Shown here: positions 1 to 11,519 of the stretch, piece after piece
Numbering within the stretch: the first letter of the stretch is position 1
How the letters are laid out: each line of letters opens with the position of its first letter
Source: Narthecium ossifragum
Taxonomy: Eukaryota > Streptophyta > Magnoliopsida > Dioscoreales > Nartheciaceae
NCBI GenBank assembly: GCA_963920575.1
Contig: OY986975.1
Location: 266,650-330,649, forward strand
Length of the DNA: 64,000 nt
Direction of reading: 5' to 3'
The notes under the pieces: model-generated
What the model saw: the letters and a program-made list of their open reading frames with translations, nothing else
Told to the model about the DNA's origin: nothing
The model's database searches: none
Translations under genes and position numbers: made by a program

Positions 1-742
1 GTTGAGATCGCCTTGTAATCCTTTCGGGGTGCTTGCTTTCCGTTTCAATCTCGGATAAAATGTTTTTCTACTAGAAATGGGGCCAGCTGTCCTTCTATAT
101 GTCATGCCTAAAATATGCAAAAGAAAAGATACTCTGGATGTTACTGTAAGTTACTGGAATACAGCATAAGCGCAGGATATTATTCCATATCTCTTGCAGG
201 TGTGTTTCTGAAGTTAGTGGAAAGCAAATAGCAAGCTTGATGTTGTGTATTAAGAGCCACTATTCATGAAGCAATGAGAAACAGCAATTAAATTAAGGAA
301 AGAGGATGATAAAGATAGTTACAGGAACATAACTCTCGGTTTTTTTTACCAAAGAGAAACTGAAACGAAGATGGCTCTATTTGGGAAATAGGCCAAGTAG
401 AATCGTGACTGCTCGCCTATTTGAGCTGCATAGTATCTTTCAAGCTGTTGATGTTCGCATCCTCTGGAACATTTGGATTCGGTTAGCAATCTTGATTACT
501 GCTAGTCTTTTTGTGTCAATTGCGTAATGCCACTTCATTTCTTTTCTGAGAAACAAGGGTCACTAAATTTCCATACCCATCAAGTGTGATTCATAGTAAA
601 CTGCTTTGGTAGACTTCCTTGCTCAAATTTTACACTAAATAGAGCTCTTCCTGAGTAAATCTCCTGCCCTATACATTGTGCTCCATGCTCGTATATTTTG
701 CTTTGCATTAGACAAGTTGTCGCTCATATCTACTTCTCGCAG
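1..742. other. Unannotated upstream stretch (probable intron or UTR)
   Basis: No exon could be recognised here. It lies 5' of a coding exon whose splice acceptor ends at 742, so part of it is probably an intron of the same + strand gene, whose earlier exons lie outside the window. No repeats or RNA genes were seen. Confidence 0.3.
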
Positions 743-853
743 CTGAAATTGGTGGGCGATGAGGACATTGCAGAGCTGAGGCAGCAATTAGATGTTACGG
801 ATGACCCTTATTTTCTGGCCACTAAACAGGCGTTGCTGATGCATGCCTTTTAG
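743..853 (+). CDS. Terminal coding exon of an unrecognised gene (partial)
   Basis: A 37-codon open stretch follows a pyrimidine-containing acceptor ending CAG at 740-742 and stops at TAG (851-853). The peptide is acidic and helical-looking (LVGDEDIAELRQQLDV, then DDPYFLATKQALLMHAF), as expected of a genuine C-terminal exon rather than noise. I do not recognise the family. The reading phase at the junction was taken from the only open frame. Upstream exons were not found, so the call rests on splice signal plus composition; it could also be a pseudo-exon. Confidence 0.35.
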   Translation: MKLVGDEDIAELRQQLDVTDDPYFLATKQALLMHAF

Positions 854-1203
854 TATGAAATTTTGCTTTTTGAAGCATTAATGTAGAAACTAGGAAGTAT
901 ATCAGTTGATGCTGGGTGTCAAAGATGAATTAGCTTTTTCTGACGGCCGATAAAATGTTCCAAGGGGTCAATCTCAATCTACAGCTAAAGCTGTTGTATC
1001 ACTAAGCTATATTATCAGTTTGTTCCCCTGTTGGCATATGTGCTCCTTTGCTCTGCATTTTCAGTGTATAATCAGGCTTAAGTTAAAGTGTAAACTTTCA
1101 CTGATCCAGTTTTGGATGTAACTTCAAAGTTCAAACTTATGATGTGTTTGTCCTTTGTTCTATTTTTAACACTAAATTGGAAAGATCTGGCTTTTATGAT
1201 AGA

Positions 1204-1365
1204 CAGTCGACAAAATCAAGGATAAGAAGCACATGGCGTGTAGGTTGAAGAAGAGCTTCTATTGTCTCAAGCAGGGAAGCAGGGACTAAGACACTGGTAC
1301 AAAAAAATCCATGCCTTCATGCTGCACCATGACCATCATATGACTTCAGATCACTGTGTTTAAAT
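1204..1365 (+). pseudogene. Copia reverse-transcriptase relic
   Basis: The conceptual translation contains a run matching the copia RT segment that normally reads C-R-L-K-K-S-x-Y-G-L-K-Q, here CRLKKSFYCLKQ. After a frameshift and a stop near 1290 it continues as HWYKKIHAFM and SDHCVF, the next conserved block of the same domain. Only about 160 bases are recognisable and no LTRs are evident nearby. It is a dead fragment of a Ty1/copia polyprotein. Confidence 0.6.
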
Positions 1366-1395
1366 CTGAAGATCAGGCTTGTTTGTTTCGTGGTA

Positions 1396-1770
1396 TTATA
1401 GATGGCATAGGATTAGTTACCCAGTGGATTCATTTTATCCCATGTTTGATGTGATTTTAGTCGTGGGATAAATAATCCCATTGGGACTCCGTATTCATTG
1501 TATGGGATAAAATAATCTCATGGGGAGATGGGATATGTAATCACATGTGATAAGATCCATTGGATTAAAAAATAAAAAAGTTTAAATATTTGATTAAATC
1601 TTCTCCCATCTTATTCTTTGTCTTATCAAACATGATAGTAGAGTTTAATTCCTCACATCATCTCCTAGGAGAATATATCTCGGGATATCCACCCATATCC
1701 TCTCTCACAAAACAAACGTGGCTTCAGAAGGATAATATCATCCATATCCTGTCCCGCAAAACATAATAAT
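1396..1770. repeat. MITE-like stretch rich in GGGATAA/TTATCCC motifs
   Basis: Repeated and inverted forms of GGGATAA, TTATCCC and GGATAT run through this stretch, a composition typical of small non-autonomous DNA transposons. Clear terminal inverted repeats and a target-site duplication could not be fixed by eye, so limits are approximate. The motif style resembles the GGGGATAAA element at 46.1 kb, but I could not show they are the same family. Confidence 0.3.
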
Positions 1771-2365
1771 ATCGACACCACAATTATATTAATTATGAAA
1801 TATAGTAAGGAGTCATATTAAACGTGACATAGACGTGGATTTTCATGAGTGTGAGAGGCGAGGGAGAAAACAAGAGGAGAAAGTCCTATTTATATATAGG
1901 ATAAATTTCATATTTGATATATGTAAAATATAGAATTATAAATTAAGTATATGAGATTTTCTATTTATAAAATTGATACATCAAGTATCAATGACAATTT
2001 GATCAATACCGTAATAATTTAATCGAAAGTTCAAACAGTGTCAAAATCCTAACAGAAAACTGTCACGTGACTTGTATTAGAAAAGCTCAAATACTCAAGC
2101 GGTAACTCACATATTTTATATGTACTAAATATGTAATTTAACCGGTAGGTATTCAAGTAGTAATCCAACAAAACCGTTCACGTGTGAACAGAATGCCTTC
2201 AACCGAGGATAACGGTAGTCGATGGTAGGTATTATAGTGATAAGTTAAGGTTGTACCAATTATGTAAATAAAAAAACTCAGACATATGAAGTTTAGCCTT
2301 ATATATATCCAGCCTCAGGACTAGATATATATAGATAAGTTGGAAGAGAGACCTGATCTAGCTAG
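1771..2365. other. AT-rich intergenic sequence
   Basis: AT-rich DNA with no convincing exon, repeat boundary or RNA gene. It contains the 3' flank of the DUF247 gene on the minus strand. Confidence 0.4.
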
Positions 2366-3851
2366 CTAGGAGCTAGAAGGAGGATGATAGTAGGCGTACA
2401 TGGTATAAATGGTCTGGAGTAGTGAAAGGATGAGTAGACTACCGGCAACCAGAAGCGAGATGGTCTTCCATGGGTCTTTTAAGTATTTGCGCCTCAAACT
2501 AGCCATGTTTCTGTGGCACCGCTGCTCGTAGTAAACATTCACCCTCTGCTTCACAATCACCAGTTTGCTCGCCTGATCTATGGTGATCTCCCTGCCGAGA
2601 CCATTGAAGAGCTCTGCTACGGCCTCGTCGCTCCCTATCATGTTCTGGATGATTTTGGCCTCGAGCAGCAGGCCGACATCCTCGGCATTGTCAATGATGA
2701 GGTCCATGAAGGCAACGTAGGAGGAGACCTCGCTGCCGACGCCGGCGTGGAGGTGCTCGAAGACCATGATGTTGAGGAACAAGCACTCGGTGGCGTCGTC
2801 GATGACGATGCGCGGGAGGCGGAGGACGTTGCCTTTGAAGGTGATGTCGGAGAGGCCGGTGGTGGAGCTCTTCTTGAACCTGATACCGGCCTCGTGGAGC
2901 TTGCTCGCCGATCGCATGTGCTCGTCCCTCTCTGCCCTGTCCTGCTCCTTCTTGGGCGGTTGGTCATTTGATCGTTGCAGCAAGCACGCTCGGGACAAGC
3001 AGAGAGCGTGGAGGCCGAGCTTCTTCGGTACGGGCGGTCCACCAAAGCTAGCTACATCATACCCGAGAAACCCGAGTACTATCTTGTTGATCTCCTCGTC
3101 ATGGAGTTCATAAAGATCATTATTTGTTAGAATAATGTACACATTGTAGTGATGAAAGTCTAATTAGAAACAGCAGATCTAATATGCACGTAATGCATGC
3201 GCTCATAATCTCATATAATATAAGACGTAGGTTGGTACTGTATATGCTTACTATAGGAGTGTTGCAGTCTTTCTCAACCTGCATGATGGTCTTGAGAACT
3301 AGCAAGGGCAGCTGGTTCTCCAGCAACAGCATGTCCCTTCTTATGTAGGTGAGCTTCTGGATCATGCTTTTGCTGAAGATAGGATCATTTTCAGCGTAGA
3401 CCGCACTGTGGGCTTCGCCCACCCGTGGGCTGCGCAGGATCTCCAACATGAAGCTGCCGTCGAACAGCATGAGTTTCAAGAACCCGTCCCGGTCCTCCTT
3501 CCACTCGTTATCCAGGTTGTGGTAGCACTCTTGCAGCTCCACCACGGCCGTGCGCATGGCGTCCAAGAAGCTGCCCACCGACTTGCCGGACCTCTTCACC
3601 AGGTGGGCGAGGGCGCGGCGCTTGTGGCTCTCCAGCTCCTTGAGGTGGTCTTTTCCGTGGTGGTAGGGGCCTAGGGACACCACCCGCGGCTCGAAGGACT
3701 GGGTGCCCTTGAGCTTTTTGGCGAAGTCCGGGACGTGGTATATGGTCTGCTTGCTCCAGTGTATCCACTCCTCGCACGGGTCCAGCTCCTTCGCTTCGTT
3801 CTCGATCTCCACCACCCAGTTCAATTCGCTACACTTATTACTAGACCCCAT
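2366..3851 (-). CDS. DUF247 (UPF0481) membrane-anchored protein, two exons
   Basis: The minus-strand product starts at 3851 (MGSSNKCSE) and shows the DUF247 order: a WSKQTIYHVPDFAKKL N-terminal block, then PRVVSLGPYHHGKDHL, ESHKRRALAHLVKR, the LMLFDGSFMLEILR core, and RRDMLLLENQLPLLVL. A second open segment (about 3142 to 2366) carries the middle and C-terminal part and ends in a hydrophobic helix (ISLLVAGSLLILSLLQTIY) followed by a short tail, the usual C-terminal membrane anchor. An intron of roughly 100 bases joins them: a donor GTAAGC lies just below 3252 and a possible acceptor near 3162, but those two do not keep frame exactly, so the junction is unresolved and a small frameshift is possible. 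Family functions are largely unknown; in grasses some DUF247 proteins are self-incompatibility determinants. A related paralogue begins at 63.5 kb in the opposite orientation. A TATATA sits about 15 bases upstream of the start. Confidence 0.82.
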
Positions 3852-3899
3852 CCCGATCCGGTATATATCTTCAGGACTCAGGAGAGATGCTATTTTGTA

Positions 3900-4608
3900 G
3901 GTATACTATTTATAGGCTATATATAGCTTTTGGAGATCAAAGTACCGTGCAGGAGTTTCTAGCTAGCTAGCTAGCTTTCGTGTGGATGACTACAGCGGAA
4001 CAAAAGCTGGTCGATGGGCTCGCTAGCTTTAAGCAAGGAGATGGACAGGAGGTTTTTGACTGTTTCTCCAGGCTTTTTTTTATGGAAACAACTCCAAAAG
4101 CATGGGAAGAAGAAGAATTAACAGTGAAAGAGATTAGGAATACTGTTCATGCATGAGCGCGTGAAGCTTTATTCGGCGTCCCTCCCTCCTCAAGAAATTA
4201 AAGCCTGTGCTGGGCAAAGTAGCCCAAGATGATCAAATGTCCTGTGTTGATGTCATTTTCGTTTGGACCACTAGTTGTCTACTTGTCTGTATCGTGAAGG
4301 CAAGAATAAATAGGCTAGGGCTCCGCTGGGCTGGGCTAGGATCATGCATGACTCATAGTAACCGATTAAATTTGATAGCGAGTCCTGAGTTAGTCTAGTT
4401 CTAGACATGAGGAAACTACATCGTACATGTTATAATATGCAATATTTTCTTCTATACATATCGCACCAGAGTATTTATTGTTTGCGGAAGCAACCAGCAA
4501 CGATGACAATCACATGTAAGAAAACTCACAAGAAGACAAGAGATTCATGTGGTTCGGCAAATTGCCTACGCCCACTAGAGAGGGAGTGAGAGGGGTGGAT
4601 TTCACCGT
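3900..4608. other. Intergenic, promoter side of the DUF247 gene
   Basis: Contains a short CTAG-rich palindromic run near 3958-3976 and otherwise no recognised feature. Short open frames at 4207-4589 have no recognisable protein character and were not called. Confidence 0.35.
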
Positions 4609-5507
4609 GGGGCTGTTTGGTTCTCATGAAGTGGTCGGACGTCACTTTTTTGAAGTGACTTCCGAGTCACTTCATGTGTTTGGTTGCTCGGAAGTGGAGT
4701 TGAAGTGACTTCAGTCCCACTTCCAAATCACTGTAGCCAAAGCTGCCACTTTCCATTTCGACTTCGGGTCTTTTTGGCCTGAAGTCATTTGAGTGACATT
4801 TGAAGTGAGAAATAATATTAATAATATTAAACTGTAATAAAATATTAATATAAGTAAGTCTCACATATCACGTGTCACCTCGTAATTGGTCCACGTCATC
4901 TAAAATAATATTAATAATATTATACTGTAATAAAATATTAATATAAGTTATTAAATTATTAATATTTTAAGTTTAAAATTTTATTTTAATGTTTTAATTT
5001 TAGTATTTTAAGTGGCAAATAATGTTAATAATATCATACTGTAATAAAATATTAATATAAATGAATCCCACATGTCATGTGGCACCTCGTGATTGGTACA
5101 CGTCATCTAAAATAGTATTAATAATATTATACTGTAACAAAATATTAATATAAGTTATTAAATTATTAATCTTTTAAGATTAATAATATTATTTTAATGT
5201 TTTAAATGGCAAATAATGTTAATAATATCATACTGTAATAAAAAATTAATATAAATGGATCCCACATGTCACGTGGCACATCGTGATTGGTCCACGTTAT
5301 CTAAAATAGTATTATTTTTAATATTTTAATATATGGAAATTATTAAAATATTAAATAGTTGGGGGTGACCATATCCCACTTCAAACACCAACCAAACACC
5401 AGAACTCAGAAACCCCCAGAAGTCACTTTATTTCACTTCACTTCACTCCACTCCACTCCCCAGAAGTCACTTCAGTTCAGCTCACTTCTCAGCAACCAAA
5501 CAGGCCC
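4609..5507. mobile_element. AT-rich MITE, copy 1, with internal ABRE/CCAAT units
   Basis: Left end reads GGGGCTGTTTGGTT and the right end is AACCAAACAGGCCC, an imperfect inverted pair. Subterminal regions are packed with GAAGTGACTT/AAGTCACTTC motifs. The interior is very AT-rich (AATATTAATAATAT runs) and repeats a unit containing CACGTGTC or a one-base variant, then ATTGG and ACGTCAT (near 4869, 5076 and 5270). There is no coding capacity. The termini resemble Tourist/PIF-Harbinger or hAT MITEs; no clean target-site duplication was seen. Further members lie at 28.6 and 46.3 kb. Confidence 0.75.
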
Positions 5508-7333
5508 ATGTAGAAACATGGGTTATACTTCTTCTAATATGGGTCGGGTCTAAAACAAAATAAGACATGTCGATCCCCATACGGTTTTACTTAGTGTGTT
5601 ATAGTCGAGTCAGTGACAGAATCCAAAGCATTCCAATGCACAACATTTGTACAGGAAGAAAAAAATAAGTTACACAAGTTTTGAAATCCATGATTGATCA
5701 CAATAACTAATAGTTCGAAATTTCTTTGGACAAAGAAATCAGTAACCATGACTTTACTATATTTGTGCAGCGACTCCACTGCTGGAAAATTCAACAAACC
5801 TTGGGTCCTTTGGCTGAGAAATTATGCTATCGATGAATCGCAAATTATTTTTGATACTAAGAGCCATGGCACAACTCCATGTATCAAAGTTCCCTACGGT
5901 CAACTTGTTACAAGACTATAGCACCATCCTAGGAAGGATGATCCGAGTGATGAAGATAGAGAGGACGATGAGGATCCTCAGGAGTTTGCAATTTATCCAC
6001 CATGAAGTTTGACATAGGAAAAGATCTCCTCAAATAGATTCGAATGCATGCAACGGTCACAATGAAATCTGCTAGAAGAGGACTATATCACACCACCGAG
6101 CTTCACGATGATGTGGAGAATGCGATTTAGCACCTCTGTGCTATGGGAAGAGAAGAAAAGAGACTGTATTAACAAGGATTATAAAAACCTAAAAATAGGG
6201 TTCAAGGATCGTCTTGCTACTTTAATCCATGAAAAAAATCTAACCACTCAATCCAAAGACTTTATTTTTTAGCCACCATCTTTAAGCTAGCTAGCTAGCT
6301 CCAACACCTCTCCTTTTAAGCTCCACCTCTAATCTCACCAACTCCTTCCATGCCGTCACCTTCCTCCCATCTCATCCCTCAACGAAGCATCACCTCGATC
6401 GACGATCTCACACCAGCGCCCTCCACCGTTGCTGCTAGCTCTTACCTCCCATATCTGGCACCTCTGGCCGTTCGGGCTAGCATCGAGCCAAGCCCCCCCA
6501 CTTGGCCGCCGCAACAGAGCTCGCCCCGCCTCGGTTCTCCGGCGGCGCGGCGGAGACGAGGGGTCCCACGGCCCACATCCGTAGGTTCTTATACAACTCT
6601 TTCGAGAGAGAAATTTATGAGGACTTGAGATTGTGGAAGGTGTTGATCACCACTCCCCGTGCGGCGACATTGATGATGAAAGACTCACGGGCGAGCTCCC
6701 ACTCAACGGAGGTGGCGGCACAGTGGCAAAAGATGGAGGGGAGGTGGGACCGTGGGAGTAGGGGAATGATGGCAGACCGGGGAAGGAGATGACCTGAGAC
6801 GGGGTGGATGAAGAGGAGGTAGAGGAGGGAGTGAAGGAGGGTGCCGGAGGAGAAGAAGGCGAGGCGGGGGATGGATAGCACAAAGGAGTTGGTGCAGCAA
6901 GGCCAGCGATGAGATTCTGACGGGGTTTGGTCGTGGGTCACGGTCAGCATGAGGTGAGAGGGAGAGAGATTGCATGGTCTAGGTGGCGACAGTCGTGGGG
7001 GGTGGACACCGGAGTTAGAGGAGATGAAATTGAGGGCAGTGGAGGTTGAAGGAGAGCCTGGACAGCGAGCTAGGGTGGTGCACATGGCCGGTAATGAGAT
7101 TCTTGCAGGAATTGGTTATGAGTCGCGGTCGGCCTGAGATAGAATGAGAGAGATCACGTAAATAACATGAGAATATGAGGGCAAATTAGTCACTAATTTT
7201 TCATTACTAACAAAAAAACGACTACTGATGAACCTATTGCTGTATAAAAAATGATTGTGGACTATATGCTGATAAATTATCAAAGTTTAGACCCAACGCC
7301 AATTAATCCTTATAAAAATCCTTGTGGCTTAGA
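5508..7333. other. Intergenic, includes a diverged 75-base direct repeat
   Basis: No gene recognised. The stretch 6350-7130 is GC- and purine-rich and opens several frames by composition only. A diverged direct duplication is visible: 6901-6975 and 7086-7160 share the pattern GG-CC-G-(C/T)AATGAGATTCT, then a TCACGGTC/TCGCGGTC block and GAGAGAGAT. This is probably an old transposon or duplicated leader; no termini could be assigned. Confidence 0.35.
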
Positions 7334-7351
7334 TGGGCTTATATAGGCCCA
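7334..7351 (+). promoter_or_regulatory. Symmetric site II - TATA - site II promoter core
   Basis: The 18 bases TGGGCTTATATAGGCCCA form a near-palindrome: a TGGGCT site II element, TATATA, and an inverted GGCCCA site II element. It lies about 80 bases upstream of the start codon of the CCDC53-like gene, at plausible TATA distance from the leader. Site II elements (TGGGCY) are bound by TCP factors in plant growth-related promoters. Confidence 0.6.
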
Positions 7352-7431
7352 TTAATAATCCCCATCAGCATAAGTTTTATATCACCATCCCACAGCCCAT
7401 AGAGGACGGGTTCGACCGTCGAGCTGTGATC

Positions 7432-8044
7432 ATGATGTCGAGTAGGACAGCCGGTGGGAGGGGTCCTCCTTCTCCTCTCCTGCCTCCCCGTTTCCCTGTT
7501 CCCGCCGGCGAGCAGGCACCGCCGGCCGACCCGGAGGAAGCAGCCCTCGCCATCTCCGACCAGAGGACACTATACCTCGTCCGTATAACTCCCCTCCCTA
7601 ATTTTTCTCCTCCTCATTCTCTTCTCGAATGAAATCCTTTGATCGATATCTGCTACCGATGGATCTCTCTGATGCGACGAATAGGTGAACATCTTCATCG
7701 GCAGCACCGCCCGCTTCCTCAACTCCTTCTCGGCTCTCTGCCAGGACAAGCTCGCCCACCTCCACAGGTATGCCGACTTCTCCCTCCCGTCAGCTTGCTT
7801 GTGTCTGATGAGAAGATGCTGATCGACCGTGGCGTCTTCTTCTAGGAGAGTGGTGCATCTAGATGCAAGCCTAACCCTACTGGAGGCCAACTTAAGTAGG
7901 GTGTGCGTTGGCCAGGAGTTTGGAAACAGTGGGACGGATGCAATGGCCTCTTCTAGACAATCTGCTCCAGGAGATCTTAATCTTATCCCGCTCGATGGAA
8001 TTCCTCTTTCGCAGGATACATCGGGCGAGTCGTCGAGGTGTTAG
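7432..8044 (+). CDS. CCDC53/WASHC3-like small coiled-coil protein, three exons
   Basis: Exons 7432-7578, 7685-7767 and 7846-8044 join in frame to about 142 residues. Acceptors are standard (ATAG, TCTAG); the first donor (GTCCGT) is weak but is the one that gives the family-like junction. The N-terminus is Pro/Ala-rich and disordered. The centre (QRTLYLV, then NIFIGSTARFLNSFSALCQD, then KLAHLHRRVVHLDASLTLL) matches the heptad pattern of metazoan WASHC3/CCDC53, where FLN-FS--C--KLA-L--R is conserved and packs into the WASH complex coiled coil. The C-terminal 50 residues are low-complexity. The WASH complex activates Arp2/3 on endosomes; whether a plant homologue works in that setting is inference. 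BRICK1 of the SCAR/WAVE complex is a related small coiled coil and the main alternative. Confidence 0.6.
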
Positions 8045-8189
8045 CTTGCTTACTTGAGGTAATGATGCATCTCTGTTTTTTACTCTTTTAATGCTTCCAG
8101 AAAACGGAACGGAAAACGCGTTTGGCTTTTAGGCTTAGGAAAACGTTTCTTAGAAATGAAAAGGCACTTTCAAGAAGGACCCGATTGGG

Positions 8190-8368
8190 GTACACGGCAA
8201 GGGACATCTACCGATCGCGCCGTCTAATCCAACACTACCGATGGATTAGATCAGCCAATCGCTAGACATCTATCGATTAAATGTGTAAATCATCTAATCA
8301 GTAGATGTATACCGATCGAGAATGCTAATCCATCGGTAGAACACTATTCCACCGATGGATTAGTTGAC
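8190..8368. repeat. Foldback repeat of CTACCGATGGATTAG
   Basis: CTACCGATGGATTAG at 8235-8249 is matched by its exact reverse complement at 8325-8339, and a third, direct copy with one change (CACCGATGGATTAG) lies at 8350-8363. Shorter related pieces (ACATCTACCGATC, TCTATCGATTA) fill the gaps. RNA from here would fold into alternative hairpins. Confidence 0.6.
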
Positions 8369-11011
8369 TATGATGGGTTTTTGGAGCTTTTTCGGGGTTA
8401 TTTGATGTGGTTTCTCAGCCTATATTTTGTATGGTTTGCAGGTTGTTCTCCAGGGATTGCTATAGAAGGAATGTCTTATGTCCAAGATTATCTCGTGAGA
8501 TTGTTAGACTTAGAACTAAACTATTTCCTAGGAGTTCCACTCAATGATGGAAAAAGGCCTATGCTGAAATTTGACATGTATTAAGTTGCATCAGAGATTT
8601 TTAAAGCCTCCAGGTTTTACATCATTTATCAACCTGCAACATTTTCAATGGGAATTGCCAATGGCATTTACATGTTTGTCTATTTTGTTGTGAAATTATT
8701 GGTATTTCACTACCATTGACAGGCTACTGTTCATGAATCTTCCATTAGGCAAGTGTAGTAATTACAAGCCTGCTTCTTTGTTCTTTATTTGCCATCAGCT
8801 GTTGGGAACAGTGAAAGATCTATTATTCTTTGGTGTTAGCATCTTGCAATTGAGGTAAGTGATTGTTTTACACACAAATCCCATTGATGTAATAAGTTCC
8901 TCACCTATCATCGGTAATCATTCAAGAATTGTAGTTTATGTCCTGATGAGAACAAATAGTTCTTTGAGCTTGATAATCACCTTTTGTGGATTGTTACATT
9001 GTTCACTTTTTGAGGTTTTTTCTTTGTTTTTAAGGTAGGATTTTGTATGTGTACTTTTGCCTTTATATTTGATCTCTACAGATGTATAAGTTGATTTCTA
9101 AGACCCTATGGAATCAAGTAATAATTAAGCATGCATGCGGATTTCAGATTTCAGATCGACTTATCCTTACTCATGATTAATATCGCTTATCTAAAAATCA
9201 ATGTTCAGCAATCATAGCATGCAGCAAAAGACTAATAAATATCCCTATGAACTGTATTACCCTTTCTTGACCTGTGACAAGTATGGTATAAGTTGATTGA
9301 TTGGTTGTGTACTTGTTCTTTTCAATGTTCAGCTATATTCCTTGTTTTTCAAAGCCCAATATGTTCATATCTTGATAGACAACATGGGAGGCTATAGTGT
9401 CGATGTAAGGAGCTTCTTAGTTTAATACATTCTCTGATTAGTTATTCAACTCTCTCTTTTAGATACCATACATTATTCAAATCCTTGCTTGCAATGTAAT
9501 TCCTGAGTTTATCTATCATTTTGGCATGTGTTTCAGTGCATCATTTGACTCAACCAACAATCAAGCTTTGGGTTTTCCTCTATTCCGAAGCCAACAGAAT
9601 CAAAGGAAAGCCAGCCCAATTACGCTCTGGTTAGTTACATTTTTTGCCAGATTCCTTTAAATGTATATGCTGCTTTGCCCTCATGAGTATAAGCATATAT
9701 GTAGAAATTGGGTGCAATCTGGCTACTTTGAACGGAGATTTGGGTAGTATAAGCATCATCAGCATGTGGTCTTTTTCGTGTATATTTTATTATGGGGACC
9801 AAATATGGACTTCTTATGGAGTAGATGAGAAGCCGTACCTTTTCCTGCAACCATTAGAATATGATTCTCGTTGAGGTCATGGATAGGAAAGTACCGGCAT
9901 GATTTCAGAACTTAGGTGTGCTTTGTTGATAGCAATCTGAGATTGTTTACATTACAGAATGAAGCTTACCTTACTTTATGTTTGGTCCAAGTCCTGACAA
10001 CAACATGGATGCACGATGCACGCCTATAGTGTGTTGACTTTTACTCTAGTGCTTGCAGAATATCTTTGCTACTTCATTGTTTCTTTAACTAAGGGAGTTT
10101 TGATTGGCATACAGCTGAAATCAATAGTCTTATTAGATCCTCGGGTGGCACTGTAGGCTACTATGCAGCTATAGTACTGTTGTGGAGTGACTGGTTGGAC
10201 AGTTGTCCTCCAAGTTCATTGTTTTAATTATTGGAACAATTTTTCCTTCTACTGCTGATATGTGGTTTTGGATTATGCTGAGCTGGTAATGTATTAAATA
10301 CATTGCCCGTGGTATTGAATTAGATTTCCATAAAAAGTAAGCTGCAACTATGTAGGCTGGTTAAATATGTGCTGATACTCGTTATGCATAAATTACCCCA
10401 ATTAAGGACTTGTAACCTTCTCGTTTTTGTGGTGGACTCATCTTTAGTTTGGTACCGTTTTTTCAATCAAAAGTTCATCATTTGTGGTGAGATATGGTTA
10501 TTACTCAAAAGTTGTCTGCTTTAATTATGTTTCATGTGCTCACGTGGAGTGATCTGTAAAGAGATATATATATATATAAAGATCTCATGTGAGTGAGATT
10601 TATCTCCACAAAAAAGGTGCAAAGAAATAAGTCGGGGAACTGAAGGATTTCAAAGGATTAGATTAGCAGAGAAGCAAGAGGTAGCGGGAACTCTTTGCTT
10701 CATCTAAGAGTTTGACTTCCTGGGTGGTGTATTAATGGTGACTTGTGATGCAGGGAAGCAATTGTGATTATTGTTAACTAGAAGACATGCTTGACTTCCA
10801 ACTTGCTAATGTTATAAATTCCTTTTCTTGTTCAAGTTGGCACTCAATTGACTATTTGTGTGGATTTCATAAATTTTACTATTTTGAGCTACTGTTTTCA
10901 TGAGGTGTGTTTCTTTTGTCAGATGTTTTCATACTTTATGCTTAATAACAGAGAATCCGGTTACAAACCCGCTTCTTCATCAGAATATATGATAATAGAA
11001 GATGAACAAGG
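8369..11011. other. Decayed non-coding DNA between the CCDC53-like gene and a transposase tail
   Basis: No complete gene was found. An open stretch at 8381-8584 ends with the peptide VRLLDLELNYFLGVPLNDG and might be an exon (acceptor TTTGCAG at 8436-8442), but I cannot name it. The rest is AT-rich. A GGAAAACGCGTTTGG at 8111-8125 faces an inverted CCAAACGCATTTTCGG near 11525, raising the possibility that 8.1-11.7 kb is one decayed DNA transposon. Confidence 0.3.
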
Positions 11012-11128
11012 TTGAGTGCGAACCAAGATGCCATACACGTTGATGTTAGTCAAACAGCTCTAATGGCACAAATTAGAGATCAAATTGCTATGCAAATATG
11101 GAATGACTTTTCAGCGACTCACTCATGA
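11012..11128 (+). pseudogene. PIF/Harbinger-like (HARBI1) transposase C-terminal remnant
   Basis: A 38-residue open stretch ends at TGA 11126-11128 and contains the pattern ALMAQIRDQIAMQIWNDF. Plant HARBI1-type nucleases commonly end with an R-D-x-I-A-x-x-M-W-x-D-[YF] motif a few residues before the stop, which this fits. No catalytic DDE residues are visible upstream, so only the tail survives, or the match is coincidental. Confidence 0.4.
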
Positions 11129-11519
11129 TCTTTGAAGTTGTTACATTACTTGTATGATCATATGTTTTTAAACTTTTCATATTGTATGTAATGTTGTTTT
11201 AGACAATAAACTAGATATTATTGGTATGTTGTTTGGAGGATGTTGTGGTTCAATAGTGCATTAATGTTATATGTATTTTAAATTTCTAGTTTCTATTATT
11301 TCACTTAAGTTAAAGAGTGAAACGCATATATTGCTGATGAATGTAATTACGTTTTTTTATATATGAATATATACTTGTATTAAAAAACTTATGATGAGAT
11401 TTAATAGCTTCAAAATAGTACATATAAAACTCATATATTAATGATTTATACCATACATAAATACAGACCAAGAATAAGTATCCTATAAAATTAAACACAT
11501 TGAAACAAAAATTATAGTC

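Noticed and set aside
6350..7085. Overlapping open frames on both strands
   Set aside because: GC-rich low-complexity sequence with Pro/Ser-rich products; no splice or domain evidence.
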